Assembly (NCBI GenBank): GCA_012963885.1
Contig: DTUY01000081.1
Location: forward strand, 1-33,728
Length of the DNA: 33,728 nt
DNA from: Candidatus Poribacteria bacterium
GTDB taxonomy: Bacteria > Poribacteria > WGA-4E > UBA9662
Direction: 5' to 3'
Shown here: piece by piece, positions 1-9,314 of the stretch
Layout of the letters: every line of letters starts with the position of its first letter
Numbering within the stretch: the stretch's first letter is position 1
Program-made: the position numbers and the translations under genes
Notes under the pieces: model-generated
What the model was told of the DNA's origin: nothing
Databases searched by the model: none
Seen by the model: only the letters and a program-made list of their open reading frames with translations

Positions 1-249
1 ATTATTGATGTCGTTCGTCAGGGAGGGTTTACCGATAAGATAGATCTTTTTCCCATTGGATTCCCCGAAGGATTAACCGGAACCCTTCCAAGCATCCCTC
101 CCCGAGAAACTAGATCTAAGATCACATTAACTGCAACCAAGAAGATGAAACTGGGCACTTATGATATCAAGCTGTTAGGTAAAGCACCTGTCAATAATCA
201 GCAGTTTGAACAAGAAACACCAACAATTGCCATAAAGGTTATTGATTAA
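1..249 (+). CDS. C-terminal end of an Ig-like/pre-peptidase-type surface protein (partial)
   Basis: An open frame runs from the window edge to a TAA at 247-249 and gives the last 82 residues of a protein whose start lies outside the window. The pattern is a hydrophobic beta-strand-rich module: GGFTDKIDLFPIGFPEGL, then a short IPP turn, then KITLTATKKMKLGTYDIKLL. This resembles the Ig-like modules of large exported planctomycete- and poribacteria-type proteins, where a 'GLP.GV ... I.LTA ... G.Y.I.L.G' pattern is common. I infer an extracellular or periplasmic protein. No catalytic motif is visible in this piece. Family assignment is by pattern only and is moderate at best. Confidence 0.55.
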   Translation: MIDVVRQGGFTDKIDLFPIGFPEGLTGTLPSIPPRETRSKITLTATKKMKLGTYDIKLLGKAPVNNQQFEQETPTIAIKVID

Positions 250-308
250 CAAAATTAATCATACAAAAAAACTGCCAAAAGCTGCGGTGGGCAGGAAGAA
301 AACTCATA

Positions 309-608
309 AATGCGGTTTGGGTGTATACGGAAACAAACGGCATTCTTGCCGGTAATCTCCCAATTGAAATACTTGGTCAAGTAGAGAATGGGAAGGTTCG
401 TCGCGCTGCCTTAGATTTTGACGGAACAATTTCTTTTATTCATGCGTGATGGCTTGCAGAACGTGATTTTATCCGATGTCGCAACAAGAAATAACATTCA
501 TGACATGAATGTTAACAAACGTGAACATCTAATTGTGCAGGTGCTGACATCATTATCCCTGACCTCTGCGAGGAGGATCAACTCCTATCGTATTTGCTAG
601 GTCTATAG
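309..608 (+). pseudogene. Decayed HAD-superfamily phosphatase gene
   Basis: In one frame the sequence reads ...ILGQVENGKVRRAALDFDGTISFIHA and then hits TGA at 447. DFDGT (from 414) is the HAD motif I, with the nucleophile and acid/base aspartates. After about 90 bases with several stops, the same frame resumes as AGADIIIPDLCEEDQLLSYL and ends with TAG at 606-608. That matches the usual C-terminal end of HAD phosphatases (GAD.IIPDF...LL.YL). The central part of about 200 residues, with motifs II and III, is missing. It is therefore a remnant made of both ends of a gene with a large internal deletion. It converges on sucD, whose stop is two bases away. The short 60-residue frame at 418-600 that overlaps it is not a gene. 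Confidence 0.6.
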
Positions 609-609
609 A

Positions 610-1491
610 TCAATGTCGTGTTGTACCAATTGTATTAAGTAAGGTTGAGCCGATATCTGCCGGACTCTCGGCAACAGCGATGCTGGCAGATTCCAACGCT
701 TTAATCTTTTCTGCAGCTGTACCTTTCCCACCTGATATGATTGCCCCTGCATGCCCCATTCGTTTCCCTTTAGGTGCTGTTTGCCCGGCAATAAAGCCGA
801 CTACTGGTTTGCTCATGTGTTCTTTGACGTATGTGGCCGCTTTCTCTTCGGCTGTCCCACCAATTTCGCCTATAATGATTACTGCTTCAGTTTGACCGTC
901 CGCTTCGAAGAGCTCCAAGACGTCGACGAAACTGGTGCCATTGACAGGGTCACCTCCTATTCCAACGCACGTCGATTGACCAAGACCCAGCTGTGTAACT
1001 TGATGAACTGCTTCGTAAGTCAGTGTTCCACTTCTGGAGACAATGCCAATATGACCAGGATTGTGGATGTAGCCGGGCATAATACCGATCTTACATTCTC
1101 CGGGGGTGATAATTCCCGGACAATTAGGGCCAATTAAGCGTGACGATTTACCTTCCATGTAACGTTTTACGTTCACCATATCTAGAACAGGAACACCTTC
1201 GGTAATACAAACGATTAACTCTATTTCCATGTCAACAGCTTCCATAATCGCGTCGGCTGCAAATGCCGCTGGTACGTATATCATCGTCACATTCGCTCCT
1301 GCCTCAGAAACAGCTTGATGGACAGTATCAAAGACAGGAATCCCCTCGACGTTTTCCCCTCCTTTTCCCGGTGTAACACCGCCGACAATGTTGGTGCCAT
1401 ACTTGGCACACTGCAACGTATGAAAACTTCCAGCTCGGCCTGTAATCCCCTGTACAATCAACTTAGTATTTTTATCAACAAGAATGCTCAT
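610..1491 (-). CDS. sucD: Succinyl-CoA synthetase, alpha subunit
   Basis: The 293-residue protein is full length for SucD, the ADP- or GDP-forming succinate-CoA ligase alpha subunit of the TCA cycle. The N-terminus has the CoA-binding Rossmann region ([16 protein letters not shown]). [20 protein letters not shown] and [10 protein letters not shown] are typical family blocks. The phosphorylated active-site histidine is His247 in [19 protein letters not shown] Shine-Dalgarno-like AAGGAT lies just upstream of the ATG. It is the last gene of a minus-strand set, 12 bases after the stop of pgk. The partner beta subunit gene sucC lies upstream of pgk, so the two subunit genes are not adjacent as they usually are. 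Confidence 0.96.
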   Translation of the reverse strand: MSILVDKNTKLIVQGITGRAGSFHTLQCAKYGTNIVGGVTPGKGGENVEGIPVFDTVHQAVSEAGANVTMIYVPAAFAADAIMEAVDMEIELIVCITEGVPVLDMVNVKRYMEGKSSRLIGPNCPGIITPGECKIGIMPGYIHNPGHIGIVSRSGTLTYEAVHQVTQLGLGQSTCVGIGGDPVNGTSFVDVLELFEADGQTEAVIIIGEIGGTAEEKAATYVKEHMSKPVVGFIAGQTAPKGKRMGHAGAIISGGKGTAAEKIKALESASIAVAESPADIGSTLLNTIGTTRH

Positions 1492-1503
1492 TTATATCCT
1501 TTT

Positions 1504-2691
1504 TTACTGCTTATCTGTAAGCGCCGCGATTCCTGGCAAGATCCTACCTTCAATCAACTCGAGTGATGCTCCTCCTCCAGTTGAAATATGGGTAATTTGG
1601 GTTGAAACGCCTGCTTTATGAACTGCGGCGACGCAATCACCTCCGCCAATAATACTTGTGGCATTTGACTCAGCTATCCGTTTGGCGAGTTCTATAGTGC
1701 CTGTGGCAAATTGATCGAATTCATATACGCCAACGGGACCGTTCCAAAACACCGTTTGGGCGGAACTAACGATCTTTCCAAAGTGCTCAACTGTTTCTGG
1801 ACCAATATCAAAGCCTTCCCAATCCCTAGGGATCTGACTACTTTTAACAATTTGTGATTCCGTATCAGGCGCAAATTCCTTACCTACAACGTTATCGACC
1901 GGCAAGTGAATCGTAAGCCCCTGATTCTCGGCTTTTTTAAGTAGATCTTGCGCCAAGTCAAGCATGTCTAGTTCGACGATTGATTTCCCGATCTCCATAC
2001 CTTTAGACTTAAAGAAAGTGTAAGCCATACCACCGCCGATAATCAATTCATCAACTTGGTTGATTAGATTTTCAATAACGGTGATCTTATCAGACACTTT
2101 TGCACCACCGATGATAGCGATAAAAGGTCTATCTGGATCATTTACAATTCTGCTAAGATAGCGAATTTCCTGTTCCATGAGTGATCCGGCGGCATTCTGG
2201 TCAAAGTAGTGTGTGACTCCTTCCGTTGATGCGTGCGCGCGGTGAGCAGTTCCAAATGCGTCACTAACATAAATATCTGCTAGGGAGGCAAGTTCTTCGG
2301 CGAAGGCGGGATCGTTCTTGGTCTCTTCCTCGTAGAAACGCACATTTTCCAGCAGCAAAACATCCCCAGCTGAAAGCTCTGAGACAACCGCTTGAACTTC
2401 TACCCCAATGCAATCGACCGTATGTTTAACCCGCTGTCCGAGAAGCCTGCTCAATTGCTCCGCTAACGGAAAGGTTGAAAACTTGTTGTCAAAACCTTTC
2501 GGTCGACCAAGATGAGTTACTAAAATAACTTTTGCGCCACCAGCAATCAGCTGGAGAATGGTAGGCAATGCAGATTGAATTCTGGTATCATCAACGATTC
2601 GATTGCTATCCATCGGTACGTTGAAGTCGACGCGAACAAGAACATTCTTTCCGTTTACATCAACATCGGATAGTCCAATCTTTTCGCTCAT
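1504..2691 (-). CDS. pgk: Phosphoglycerate kinase
   Basis: This 395-residue protein catalyses the reversible transfer of phosphate from 1,3-bisphosphoglycerate to ADP in glycolysis and gluconeogenesis. It starts with VLVRVDFNVPMD, the substrate-binding N-domain signature, followed by THLGRPKG, LLLENVRFY, IIGGAKVSDKI, and the nucleotide-domain GGGDCVAAVHKAG with STGGGASLELIEG. The frame stays open upstream to 2757, but that part overlaps the end of sucC and does not resemble PGK. The ATG at 2691 (MSEKIGLSDV) gives the normal length and leaves 13 bases after sucC. The gene lies between sucC and sucD with very short gaps on both sides, which implies co-transcription and perhaps coordinated substrate-level phosphorylation. 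Confidence 0.96.
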   Translation of the reverse strand: MSEKIGLSDVDVNGKNVLVRVDFNVPMDSNRIVDDTRIQSALPTILQLIAGGAKVILVTHLGRPKGFDNKFSTFPLAEQLSRLLGQRVKHTVDCIGVEVQAVVSELSAGDVLLLENVRFYEEETKNDPAFAEELASLADIYVSDAFGTAHRAHASTEGVTHYFDQNAAGSLMEQEIRYLSRIVNDPDRPFIAIIGGAKVSDKITVIENLINQVDELIIGGGMAYTFFKSKGMEIGKSIVELDMLDLAQDLLKKAENQGLTIHLPVDNVVGKEFAPDTESQIVKSSQIPRDWEGFDIGPETVEHFGKIVSSAQTVFWNGPVGVYEFDQFATGTIELAKRIAESNATSIIGGGDCVAAVHKAGVSTQITHISTGGGASLELIEGRILPGIAALTDKQ

Positions 2692-2704
2692 CCTGTGAAG
2701 GTCT

Positions 2705-3880
2705 TCAGTTATTTTCAGTAGCAGAAACGACCTTTTCAGCCGCCTCAGCGAGACCATTAGCCGTGATCAAATCTAGGCCGGAATCGGACAGAAGTTTACG
2801 GCCAAGTTCAACATTTGTACCTTCAAGTCTGACAACCAATGGAACATGCAGATCGACTTGGTTAACTGCTTCTATGATACCGTTTGCTATAACATCACAT
2901 TGCATAATGCCACCGAAGATGTTAACAAGTACTGCTTCAACTTTCTCATCGCTAAGAATTAAGCGAAAGGCGTTGGCCACGGCTTCTGTCGTGGCAGATC
3001 CCCCAACATCAAGGAAATTTGCCGGTTCGGCTCCGTACAATTTAATCATGTCCATAGTCGACATGGCCAGACCAGCACCGTTGACCATACAACCGATAGT
3101 TCCATCCAGACTGATATAACTTAATCCATGCTGTTTTGCTTCAAGTTCTCTTGAGTCTTCTTCATGTTGATCGCGCATTGCTTCGATATCTTTGTGTCGA
3201 GGCAACGCATTATCATCAAAGTTCATTTTAGCGTCAAGCGCAACAATATCGTGCTCATCACCATTTTTTACAATTGCCAGCGGATTAATCTCAGCCAGAG
3301 AACAGTCCGACTTAACAAAGGCGTCATACAATCCCATAATTAGCCGTGTTGCGGCACCAACAAGATCTATCGGCACGTTTAGTCCGAATATGATCTTACG
3401 TGCTTGAAATGCCTGTAGTCCAACTGCCGGATCAACTGATTCCTTTATGATCTTCTCTGGTGTTTCTGACGCAACTGTTTCAATGTCAACACCACCTTCT
3501 TCACTTGCCATGATTGTGACACAAGATGATTCGCGATCAATAACCATACCCAGATAGAGTTCGTTTTCAATCTCACTTGCTTCGGCCACGAGAACCTTCC
3601 GCACAAGCTTACCTCCGGTACCCGTTTGTGGGGTGACGAGTTGCATTCCGAGAATTGATCCTGCCTGAGTCCTGACTTCCTTTGGATTCTTCGCCAACTT
3701 AACTCCGCCACCTTTACCACGACCACCGGCATGAATTTGTGCCTTGATGACGAACAGATCCGATCCAAGTTCTTGAGCGATCAATTCAGCTTCCTCAGGA
3801 GTTTCGGCAACACCTCCTCGAGGCACGTTAACACCATGCGATTCCAAGATCCCTTTTGCCTGAAATTCATGTACGTTCAT
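2705..3880 (-). CDS. sucC: Succinyl-CoA synthetase, beta subunit
   Basis: The 391-residue protein matches the SucC family in length and domain order. An N-terminal ATP-grasp domain begins [17 protein letters not shown], with [17 protein letters not shown] as the nucleotide-binding block and [12 protein letters not shown] for metal binding. The C-terminal CoA-ligase-like domain has [25 protein letters not shown] and [14 protein letters not shown]. It forms the alpha/beta complex with SucD and makes ATP or GTP from succinyl-CoA. It is the first gene of the sucC-pgk-sucD set. A plausible promoter (TTGAAA-17-TAAACT) lies 31 to 59 bases upstream of its start, just after the terminator hairpin of the preceding operon. 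Confidence 0.96.
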   Translation of the reverse strand: MNVHEFQAKGILESHGVNVPRGGVAETPEEAELIAQELGSDLFVIKAQIHAGGRGKGGGVKLAKNPKEVRTQAGSILGMQLVTPQTGTGGKLVRKVLVAEASEIENELYLGMVIDRESSCVTIMASEEGGVDIETVASETPEKIIKESVDPAVGLQAFQARKIIFGLNVPIDLVGAATRLIMGLYDAFVKSDCSLAEINPLAIVKNGDEHDIVALDAKMNFDDNALPRHKDIEAMRDQHEEDSRELEAKQHGLSYISLDGTIGCMVNGAGLAMSTMDMIKLYGAEPANFLDVGGSATTEAVANAFRLILSDEKVEAVLVNIFGGIMQCDVIANGIIEAVNQVDLHVPLVVRLEGTNVELGRKLLSDSGLDLITANGLAEAAEKVVSATENN

Positions 3881-3910
3881 TATGATATCCCTGCCAGTTT
3901 TTAAGGGTCG

Positions 3911-3939
3911 AGTTTAACATGACCAATTGAATCTTTCAA
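3911..3939 (-). promoter_or_regulatory. Putative sigma-70-like promoter of sucC-pgk-sucD
   Basis: On the minus strand a TTGAAA box (3939-3934) is followed after 17 bases by TAAACT (3916-3911). These match the -35 consensus at five of six positions and the -10 consensus at four of six. The site lies between the terminator hairpin of hppA and the sucC start. This is pattern inspection only. Confidence 0.4.
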
Positions 3940-3986
3940 CATAAAAGCGGGGAATCTTAACTGAACCCAATTCCCCGCTTTTATGT
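3939..3986 (-). terminator. Perfect 17-bp hairpin between hppA and sucC
   Basis: The left arm ACATAAAAGCGGGGAAT (3939-3955) is perfectly complementary to the right arm 3970-3986, with a 14-base loop. On the minus strand the stem has a GC-rich core and ends in a TTTTATGT run, like a Rho-independent terminator. It lies 31 bases past the hppA stop and just upstream of the sucC promoter region, so it probably ends the glyA-folC-hppA transcript. Confidence 0.75.
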
Positions 3987-4016
3987 GTAACAGTAGAACA
4001 GCATTTAAAGATTGAT

Positions 4017-6263
4017 CTAATTGTTGATCAAAGTGCCAACTAAATCTCCGTATTTGACAATGAACCCAGCAAAAACAATTGATACCATGGACATCAATTT
4101 GATCAAAATATTAAGTGATGGTCCGGATGTGTCCTTGAATGGATCACCGACCGTGTCCCCAACGACAGTAGCTTTATGTGCTTCAGATCCCTTACCGCCG
4201 AATTCACCGGTTTCAATCAGTTTTTTTGCGTTGTCCCATGCTCCGCCAGCATTTGCCATCATAATTGCCAACACAAATCCAGATGCCAACCCTCCAGCTA
4301 ACAAACCAAGCACACCTGCAACACCAAAGATGAGTCCGGTGATCACCGGAACAACAATGGCGATGATTGAAGGCAGAATCATTTCTCGTTGAGCATCGCG
4401 TGTTGAGATGGCAACACATCGGGCATAATCCGGTTTTTCTTCATACGTCATAATACCCGGTCGTTCTTTGAATTGTCGACGAACTTCTGTTACCATAGAA
4501 CCCGCAGCACGACCAACCGCCTTCATCGTCAGTGCACAGAAAAAGAACGCCATTACCGCACCGAGGAACAATCCAATTAAAACTTTCGGATTCATCAATG
4601 TTGCATCGTAGTATGACATAAACTGTGGAATAGTGACTTTCGCGGTTTCGACCGCTCCAACACCTGGGATCTCTAAAGTAGTCTTTTTAGCTAAGTGAAT
4701 TAAACTATACCTGATTTCTTCGAGGTAAGCGGCAAGAAGGGCCAATGCCGTCAGTGCGGCTGAACCGATGGCGAATCCTTTACCTGTAGCAGCTGTCGTA
4801 TTACCCAGTGAATCAAGCTGATCCGTACGGTTCCGAACTTCGGGATCAAGCCTCGCCATTTCAGCGTTACCACCCGCATTATCAGCTATTGGGCCATAAG
4901 CATCCGTAGCTAGTGTGATACCGAGCGTCGCCAGCATCCCAACAGCAGCGATTCCAACACCGTAAAGTCCCATCAACGTACTTCCATCTGGTCCACTGGC
5001 GGGAAGATAGAAACTCACTCCAATTGCGATGACGATAGTGATTACCGGAATGGCGGTTGATTCCATCCCTACGCCAATTCCCTCAATAATCACGGTTGCC
5101 GGACCTGTTTCTGCTTGGCTGGCAATCCCTTTCGTTGGTTTATAATCGTGAGAAGTATAATATTCTGTGGATTTTCCGATAATCAACCCAGCAGCTAAGC
5201 CCGCAATAATCGCTCCCCAAATATGCCAAGCATTTGGCAATTCAAGATAGCGTAGTGCCAAAAGCGATAATACAGCGATTCCAATTGAGCTGATGTTAAT
5301 ACCAAAGTTTAGGGAACTCATCAATTGTTTCATGGAGGCACCTTCTTTGGTACGGACGAAGAAGATTCCAATAATGGACAAGAACACACCGATGCCGGCA
5401 ATAATCATCGGGGCTGAAAGGTATTTAAGTTGAAGCTCAAGGTCGGTTGGAGCCACTGCCGCCACCGTTGCAACACCAAGAGCTGCAGTAGCCAAGATCG
5501 ATCCAGCGTAGGATTCATAAAGGTCCGCGCCCATTCCAGCAACATCACCAACATTGTCACCTACGTTGTCGGCAATAGTTGCTGGATTTCGAGGGTCATC
5601 TTCTGGGATTCCAGCTTCGACTTTTCCAACCAAGTCTGCTCCAACGTCAGCAGCTTTAGTATAGATACCACCACCCACACGAGCAAACAGTGCTTGAGTT
5701 GATGCACCCATACCAAAACTCAACATGATGACGGTAATTTGTGGAAGTGGATTTGCCCCGCCCCAAAAGGTCTCTGGAAAGAGATGGTATAGCACTAGAA
5801 ACCAAACTGTGATATCCAGTAGGGCAAAACCAACGACAACCAGTCCCATCACGGCCCCAGCACGAAATGAAATCCGCAAACCCTGATTGAGACTACTTTG
5901 GGCTGCACATGCTGTTCGTGCAGAGGCGTTAGTAGCGGTTTTCATTCCTAAAAAGCCACACAGACCAGAGAAGAAACCACCTGTTAAAAAGGCGAACGGT
6001 ATAATCTCATTTTGAGCCTTCAGCACAAAAGCCATAAACAAAAAGATTAAACACAATATAGCGAAGATAATCCCAACAATTTTGTATTGTTGCTTGAGAT
6101 AAGCCATCGCTCCATCTCGAACCGCTTGCGCAATCTCAACCATGGCTGGAGTGCCTTCGCTTTGTTTGATAACTTCCCGGTAGAAGATGAAAGCAAAAAT
6201 GAGAGAGACGACCGATCCGATTGGTGCTATCCACCACGCTAGTGGTAAGGCAGGTAAATCCAT
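4017..6263 (-). CDS. hppA: Membrane-bound, ion-pumping pyrophosphatase
   Basis: The 748-residue protein has about 16 hydrophobic helices and the full set of pyrophosphatase motifs. These include GADLVGKVEAGIPEDDPRNP, the aspartate-rich ADNVGDNVGDVAGMGADLYE, DAYGPIADNAGGNAEMARL, and near the C-terminus KATVVGDTVGDPFKDTSGPS. It hydrolyses PPi and pumps H+ or Na+ across the cytoplasmic membrane. The segment GNTTAATGKG has Ala where potassium-independent enzymes carry Lys, which by known family rules places it in the K+-dependent group. That group contains both H+ and Na+ pumps, and I cannot decide between them by eye. An AAGGGGA ribosome site precedes the ATG. It is the third gene of the glyA-folC-hppA set, 33 bases after folC. 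Confidence 0.95.
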   Translation of the reverse strand: MDLPALPLAWWIAPIGSVVSLIFAFIFYREVIKQSEGTPAMVEIAQAVRDGAMAYLKQQYKIVGIIFAILCLIFLFMAFVLKAQNEIIPFAFLTGGFFSGLCGFLGMKTATNASARTACAAQSSLNQGLRISFRAGAVMGLVVVGFALLDITVWFLVLYHLFPETFWGGANPLPQITVIMLSFGMGASTQALFARVGGGIYTKAADVGADLVGKVEAGIPEDDPRNPATIADNVGDNVGDVAGMGADLYESYAGSILATAALGVATVAAVAPTDLELQLKYLSAPMIIAGIGVFLSIIGIFFVRTKEGASMKQLMSSLNFGINISSIGIAVLSLLALRYLELPNAWHIWGAIIAGLAAGLIIGKSTEYYTSHDYKPTKGIASQAETGPATVIIEGIGVGMESTAIPVITIVIAIGVSFYLPASGPDGSTLMGLYGVGIAAVGMLATLGITLATDAYGPIADNAGGNAEMARLDPEVRNRTDQLDSLGNTTAATGKGFAIGSAALTALALLAAYLEEIRYSLIHLAKKTTLEIPGVGAVETAKVTIPQFMSYYDATLMNPKVLIGLFLGAVMAFFFCALTMKAVGRAAGSMVTEVRRQFKERPGIMTYEEKPDYARCVAISTRDAQREMILPSIIAIVVPVITGLIFGVAGVLGLLAGGLASGFVLAIMMANAGGAWDNAKKLIETGEFGGKGSEAHKATVVGDTVGDPFKDTSGPSLNILIKLMSMVSIVFAGFIVKYGDLVGTLINN

Positions 6264-6296
6264 GTAAAGTTCCCCTTATATTTGTATTCTTAAAGA

Positions 6297-7631
6297 CTAT
6301 TGTGATTGTTGTAATAGTTTCAATGCTTCACCAGCAAGATAGATTGATCCGGTTACACAAATAAGATCTGATTTACGTGCGGTCGATTGGGCAACCTGAA
6401 GTGCTTCGTGAGCGGAAGGGATGGCGCAAATCGACTTGATCGAAAAATCCGACCATGCTTGCACAATCTCCTCTGCCTGATACACACGCGGGTTATTAAA
6501 TGCTTGTGTTGCGATGATTTCATCAGCAGCTGAAATCATAATTTCACCAATTGCTTTCAGGTTTTTGTCCCTCATCAGTCCAATGACCACAATCAACCTA
6601 TTGTAACAGAATAGTTCTTGAATTGTTTTCCAAAGTGCCTCAAATGAAGCAGGTGAGTGGGCACTATCAATGAGAATCTTTGTTTTTCTTTCAACCACCT
6701 GCAACCGGCCAGTCAGCTTGACTTTTTTCAATCCTTCAGAAATTAGAGCATGTACCAAATCTACCACCACCATTTTCATCAGGATCTGTTCAACACAACA
6801 GATCGCCACTGCGGCGTTAATCAATTGATGCTCGCCGATCAGCGGAATGAACAGATTTTTGTATAGTTGGTTTTCCGATTGAAAATCAAAAAACTGTCCG
6901 CTTAAACTCTGACTATTCCGTTTAATATGCTTCAAACTTACCCAGCACGCCGCCGCTCCACGATTAGCTGATGTTTTCTCAAACACGGATTGAACCTGCA
7001 TCGGTTGCGGGGCGATCACTACAGAGCGATTAGTCTTGATAACTCCAGCTTTTTCACCGGCAATCTCTTTTAGTGTTTCCCCTAATATTCTGGTATGCTC
7101 AAGGCTAATCTGGGTTATGACACTAATAATCGGATCAACAATATTTGTCGCATCAAGTCGACCGCCAAGCCCAACTTCGACAACGGCAAAATCGACCTGC
7201 TGATCGGCAAAGTAGAAGAACGCGAGTGCTGTATAAATCTCGAAAAACGAAATTTCACCGAATGAATTCGTTGAAACCGATTCAATCGCCGGTTTGATCA
7301 GAGTCAGACAACGCGAAAAATCAGCTTCTGAAATCATTTTAGCATCGATTTGACATCGCTCACGCGGAGAAATGAAGTGAGGAGAAGTAAACAGCCCCGT
7401 CTGGTAACCAGCGTGCGTAAGGATCGAAGCAATTATTGTGGCCGTGGTGCCTTTTCCCTTGCTACCAGCGATATGAATAATTTTGAAATGTTGGTGAGGA
7501 TTGCCAAGTTTGTCAAGAAGTTGCGTAATTCGATCAAGATTATAACGCCGCGCGTCTCTAGAAAAATCTGGGCTTTTTTCAGTGTTTAGGAAAGTTTGAA
7601 TATAAGACGCCGCGGCTTCGTAGCTCAACAT
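6297..7631 (-). CDS. folC: Bifunctional folylpolyglutamate synthase/dihydrofolate synthase
   Basis: This Mur-ligase-family enzyme adds glutamate to dihydropteroate or tetrahydrofolate using ATP. The P-loop is seen in IIHIAGSKGKGTTATIIASIL near residue 55. It is followed by GLFTSPHFISPRER, VEVGLGGRLDATNIV, the ISLEHTRILG block with the metal-binding His, and KAGVIKTNRSVV (carbamylated Lys region). Length (about 444 residues) is normal. The frame could start at GTG 7634 or ATG 7631. I chose the ATG, though neither has a strong Shine-Dalgarno site. It lies 15 bases after glyA, whose product makes 5,10-methylene-THF, so the pair forms a folate/one-carbon unit. Confidence 0.94.
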   Translation of the reverse strand: MLSYEAAASYIQTFLNTEKSPDFSRDARRYNLDRITQLLDKLGNPHQHFKIIHIAGSKGKGTTATIIASILTHAGYQTGLFTSPHFISPRERCQIDAKMISEADFSRCLTLIKPAIESVSTNSFGEISFFEIYTALAFFYFADQQVDFAVVEVGLGGRLDATNIVDPIISVITQISLEHTRILGETLKEIAGEKAGVIKTNRSVVIAPQPMQVQSVFEKTSANRGAAACWVSLKHIKRNSQSLSGQFFDFQSENQLYKNLFIPLIGEHQLINAAVAICCVEQILMKMVVVDLVHALISEGLKKVKLTGRLQVVERKTKILIDSAHSPASFEALWKTIQELFCYNRLIVVIGLMRDKNLKAIGEIMISAADEIIATQAFNNPRVYQAEEIVQAWSDFSIKSICAIPSAHEALQVAQSTARKSDLICVTGSIYLAGEALKLLQQSQ

Positions 7632-7646
7632 CACGCTCAGTAAAAA

Positions 7647-8903
7647 TTAGAGATTAAGATCCTCATAAATGGGAAATGCCTGACAGAGTTCTCGGACCTT
7701 TTCACGAATGCGTTTCCTCGAACTAGCTTTTTTACGTTGTTTAATAGCTTCACTTATCAGGTCAGCAATGACAATCATTTCAGTTTCTTTCATCCCACGT
7801 GAGGTAATCATCGGCGTGCCTAATCGAATACCGCTTGTGCTGTTGGCAGATCTCTTATCAAATGGAATTGTATTCTTGTTGACAGTGATACCAGCTTCTT
7901 CAAGGTAGTTCGCTGCTTGCCGTCCGCTCAGCTTATCAGTAATTGAGGTTAGGTCAATAAGCATCAAATGATTATCAGTGCCTCCACTCACCAGTCGAAA
8001 ACCATTTTTCATCAATTGATCTGCCAGTGTTTTTGCGTTCCTTATAATCTGTGCTTGGTATTCTCCGAACCCGGGTTGAAGGGCTTCTTTGAAAGCAACA
8101 GCTCTTGCCAAAATGGCGTGCATGAATGGTCCACCTTGTAGGCCGGGAAAAACGGTCCGATCTATATCTCCTGCATATTCACTTTTGCACATGATGATTG
8201 CACCGCGAGGACCACGTAGCGTCTTGTGGGTAGTAGTAGAGACCACATGGCTATAAGGTATTGGATCAGGATGAACTTTCCCTGCCACCAGTCCCGCAAT
8301 GTGAGAAATATCAGCAAAAAGATACGCATCAACCGAATCCGCAATCTTTCGCCACTCCGAAAAATCCAGTAATCTGGGATATGCACTGGCACCAACAACA
8401 ACCATCTCAGGTTGGTGCTCTTTGGCCAAATCAGCAACATAATCAAGATCTATAAGTTCGGTATCTGGACTAACTCCGTAATGAATGATATTGTAATAGT
8501 AACCAGAAAAATTTTGTGGAAGACCATGAGACAGGTGACCACCGTGATCAAGCTTCATACTCAGAATGGTATCACCAGGCTTCAGTAAAGCCTGATAAAT
8601 AGCCATATTTGCTTGTGTGCCTGCGTGTGGTTGAACATTAACATGTTCGGCGTTGAAAAGAGCTTTTGCCCGCTCAATAGCCAAAGCCTCGATTTTGTCA
8701 CAAGGTAAGCAACCATTATAATATCGCTGATAAGGATAACCTTCAGCGTATTTATTAGCTAAAACTGTCGCCTGTGCCTGCATAACTGCCTTGCTAGCAT
8801 AATTCTCAGATGGAATCAGCGTTAAGGTGTCCTGTTGCCGGATAAGATCCTCATTCGCAATTTCAAAAACCTGAGGATCAAATTCCTGAAGTGAACTATT
8901 CAT
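7647..8903 (-). CDS. glyA: Serine hydroxymethyltransferase
   Basis: The PLP enzyme interconverts serine plus tetrahydrofolate with glycine plus methylene-THF. Starting at ATG 8903 ([14 protein letters not shown]) it has 418 residues, the usual GlyA length. The 30 residues upstream in the same open frame do not match the family. Hallmarks are [39 protein letters not shown], the PLP lysine Lys227 in [13 protein letters not shown], and [14 protein letters not shown]. It is the first gene of the glyA-folC-hppA set and is transcribed away from the SDR genes. No strong ribosome site is seen before the chosen start. Confidence 0.96.
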   Translation of the reverse strand: MNSSLQEFDPQVFEIANEDLIRQQDTLTLIPSENYASKAVMQAQATVLANKYAEGYPYQRYYNGCLPCDKIEALAIERAKALFNAEHVNVQPHAGTQANMAIYQALLKPGDTILSMKLDHGGHLSHGLPQNFSGYYYNIIHYGVSPDTELIDLDYVADLAKEHQPEMVVVGASAYPRLLDFSEWRKIADSVDAYLFADISHIAGLVAGKVHPDPIPYSHVVSTTTHKTLRGPRGAIIMCKSEYAGDIDRTVFPGLQGGPFMHAILARAVAFKEALQPGFGEYQAQIIRNAKTLADQLMKNGFRLVSGGTDNHLMLIDLTSITDKLSGRQAANYLEEAGITVNKNTIPFDKRSANSTSGIRLGTPMITSRGMKETEMIVIADLISEAIKQRKKASSRKRIREKVRELCQAFPIYEDLNL

Positions 8904-9314
8904 TCGATTTTCACTGTAACACTTGCGTGTATTCAAGCATGCGTATTGTATATAATAAGGTTTTATTACTGATAGAGGAACTGATTGTAGCATAGCTTTT
9001 TGGTACGTTTCAAGTCAAATTCTCCATGGATATCTCCAGCACATAATGTTTGAGTGGAGAACATCACGGACAACGACCGGTAGGATGAAAATTATCGGCA
9101 TTTATTGATTGTTGTTATGTGTCATTGTTCACCTTTTACCTTGATATATTGGTTCCTCAGCAATCAATTATCAATCTTGGTTTTGATCCACTACTAATGA
9201 TTCAGTTAGTAGCTATAAAAAGACTTCAAATGCCTCTTTACATTTAAGGAAAAATATGACTCATCATAAAATCAGCAGTATAGTTGATACTTTAGCATTC
9301 GAAGGGAGTTGGTA
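8904..9314. other. Divergent intergenic region between glyA and the SDR genes
   Basis: About 410 bases with no convincing coding sequence. It must hold promoters for glyA (leftward) and the SDR pair (rightward). The only clear structure is the inverted repeat at 9191-9212. A GAAGGGAG ribosome site at 9301-9308 serves the SDR gene. Confidence 0.6.
9191..9212. promoter_or_regulatory. 7-bp inverted repeat, possible operator
   Basis: CTACTAA (9191-9197) and TTAGTAG (9206-9212) are exact inverted copies around an 8-base spacer. An AT-rich CTATAAAAAG follows. The position, about 100 bases before the SDR start, fits an operator for a dimeric regulator, but no regulator gene is nearby and chance occurrence is possible. 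Confidence 0.3.

Noticed and set aside
418-600. 60-codon plus-strand frame
   Set aside because: It overlaps the HAD remnant in another frame and has no family pattern or ribosome site.
2692-2757. 22-residue N-terminal extension of phosphoglycerate kinase
   Set aside because: It overlaps the end of sucC in another frame and does not match the PGK N-terminus.
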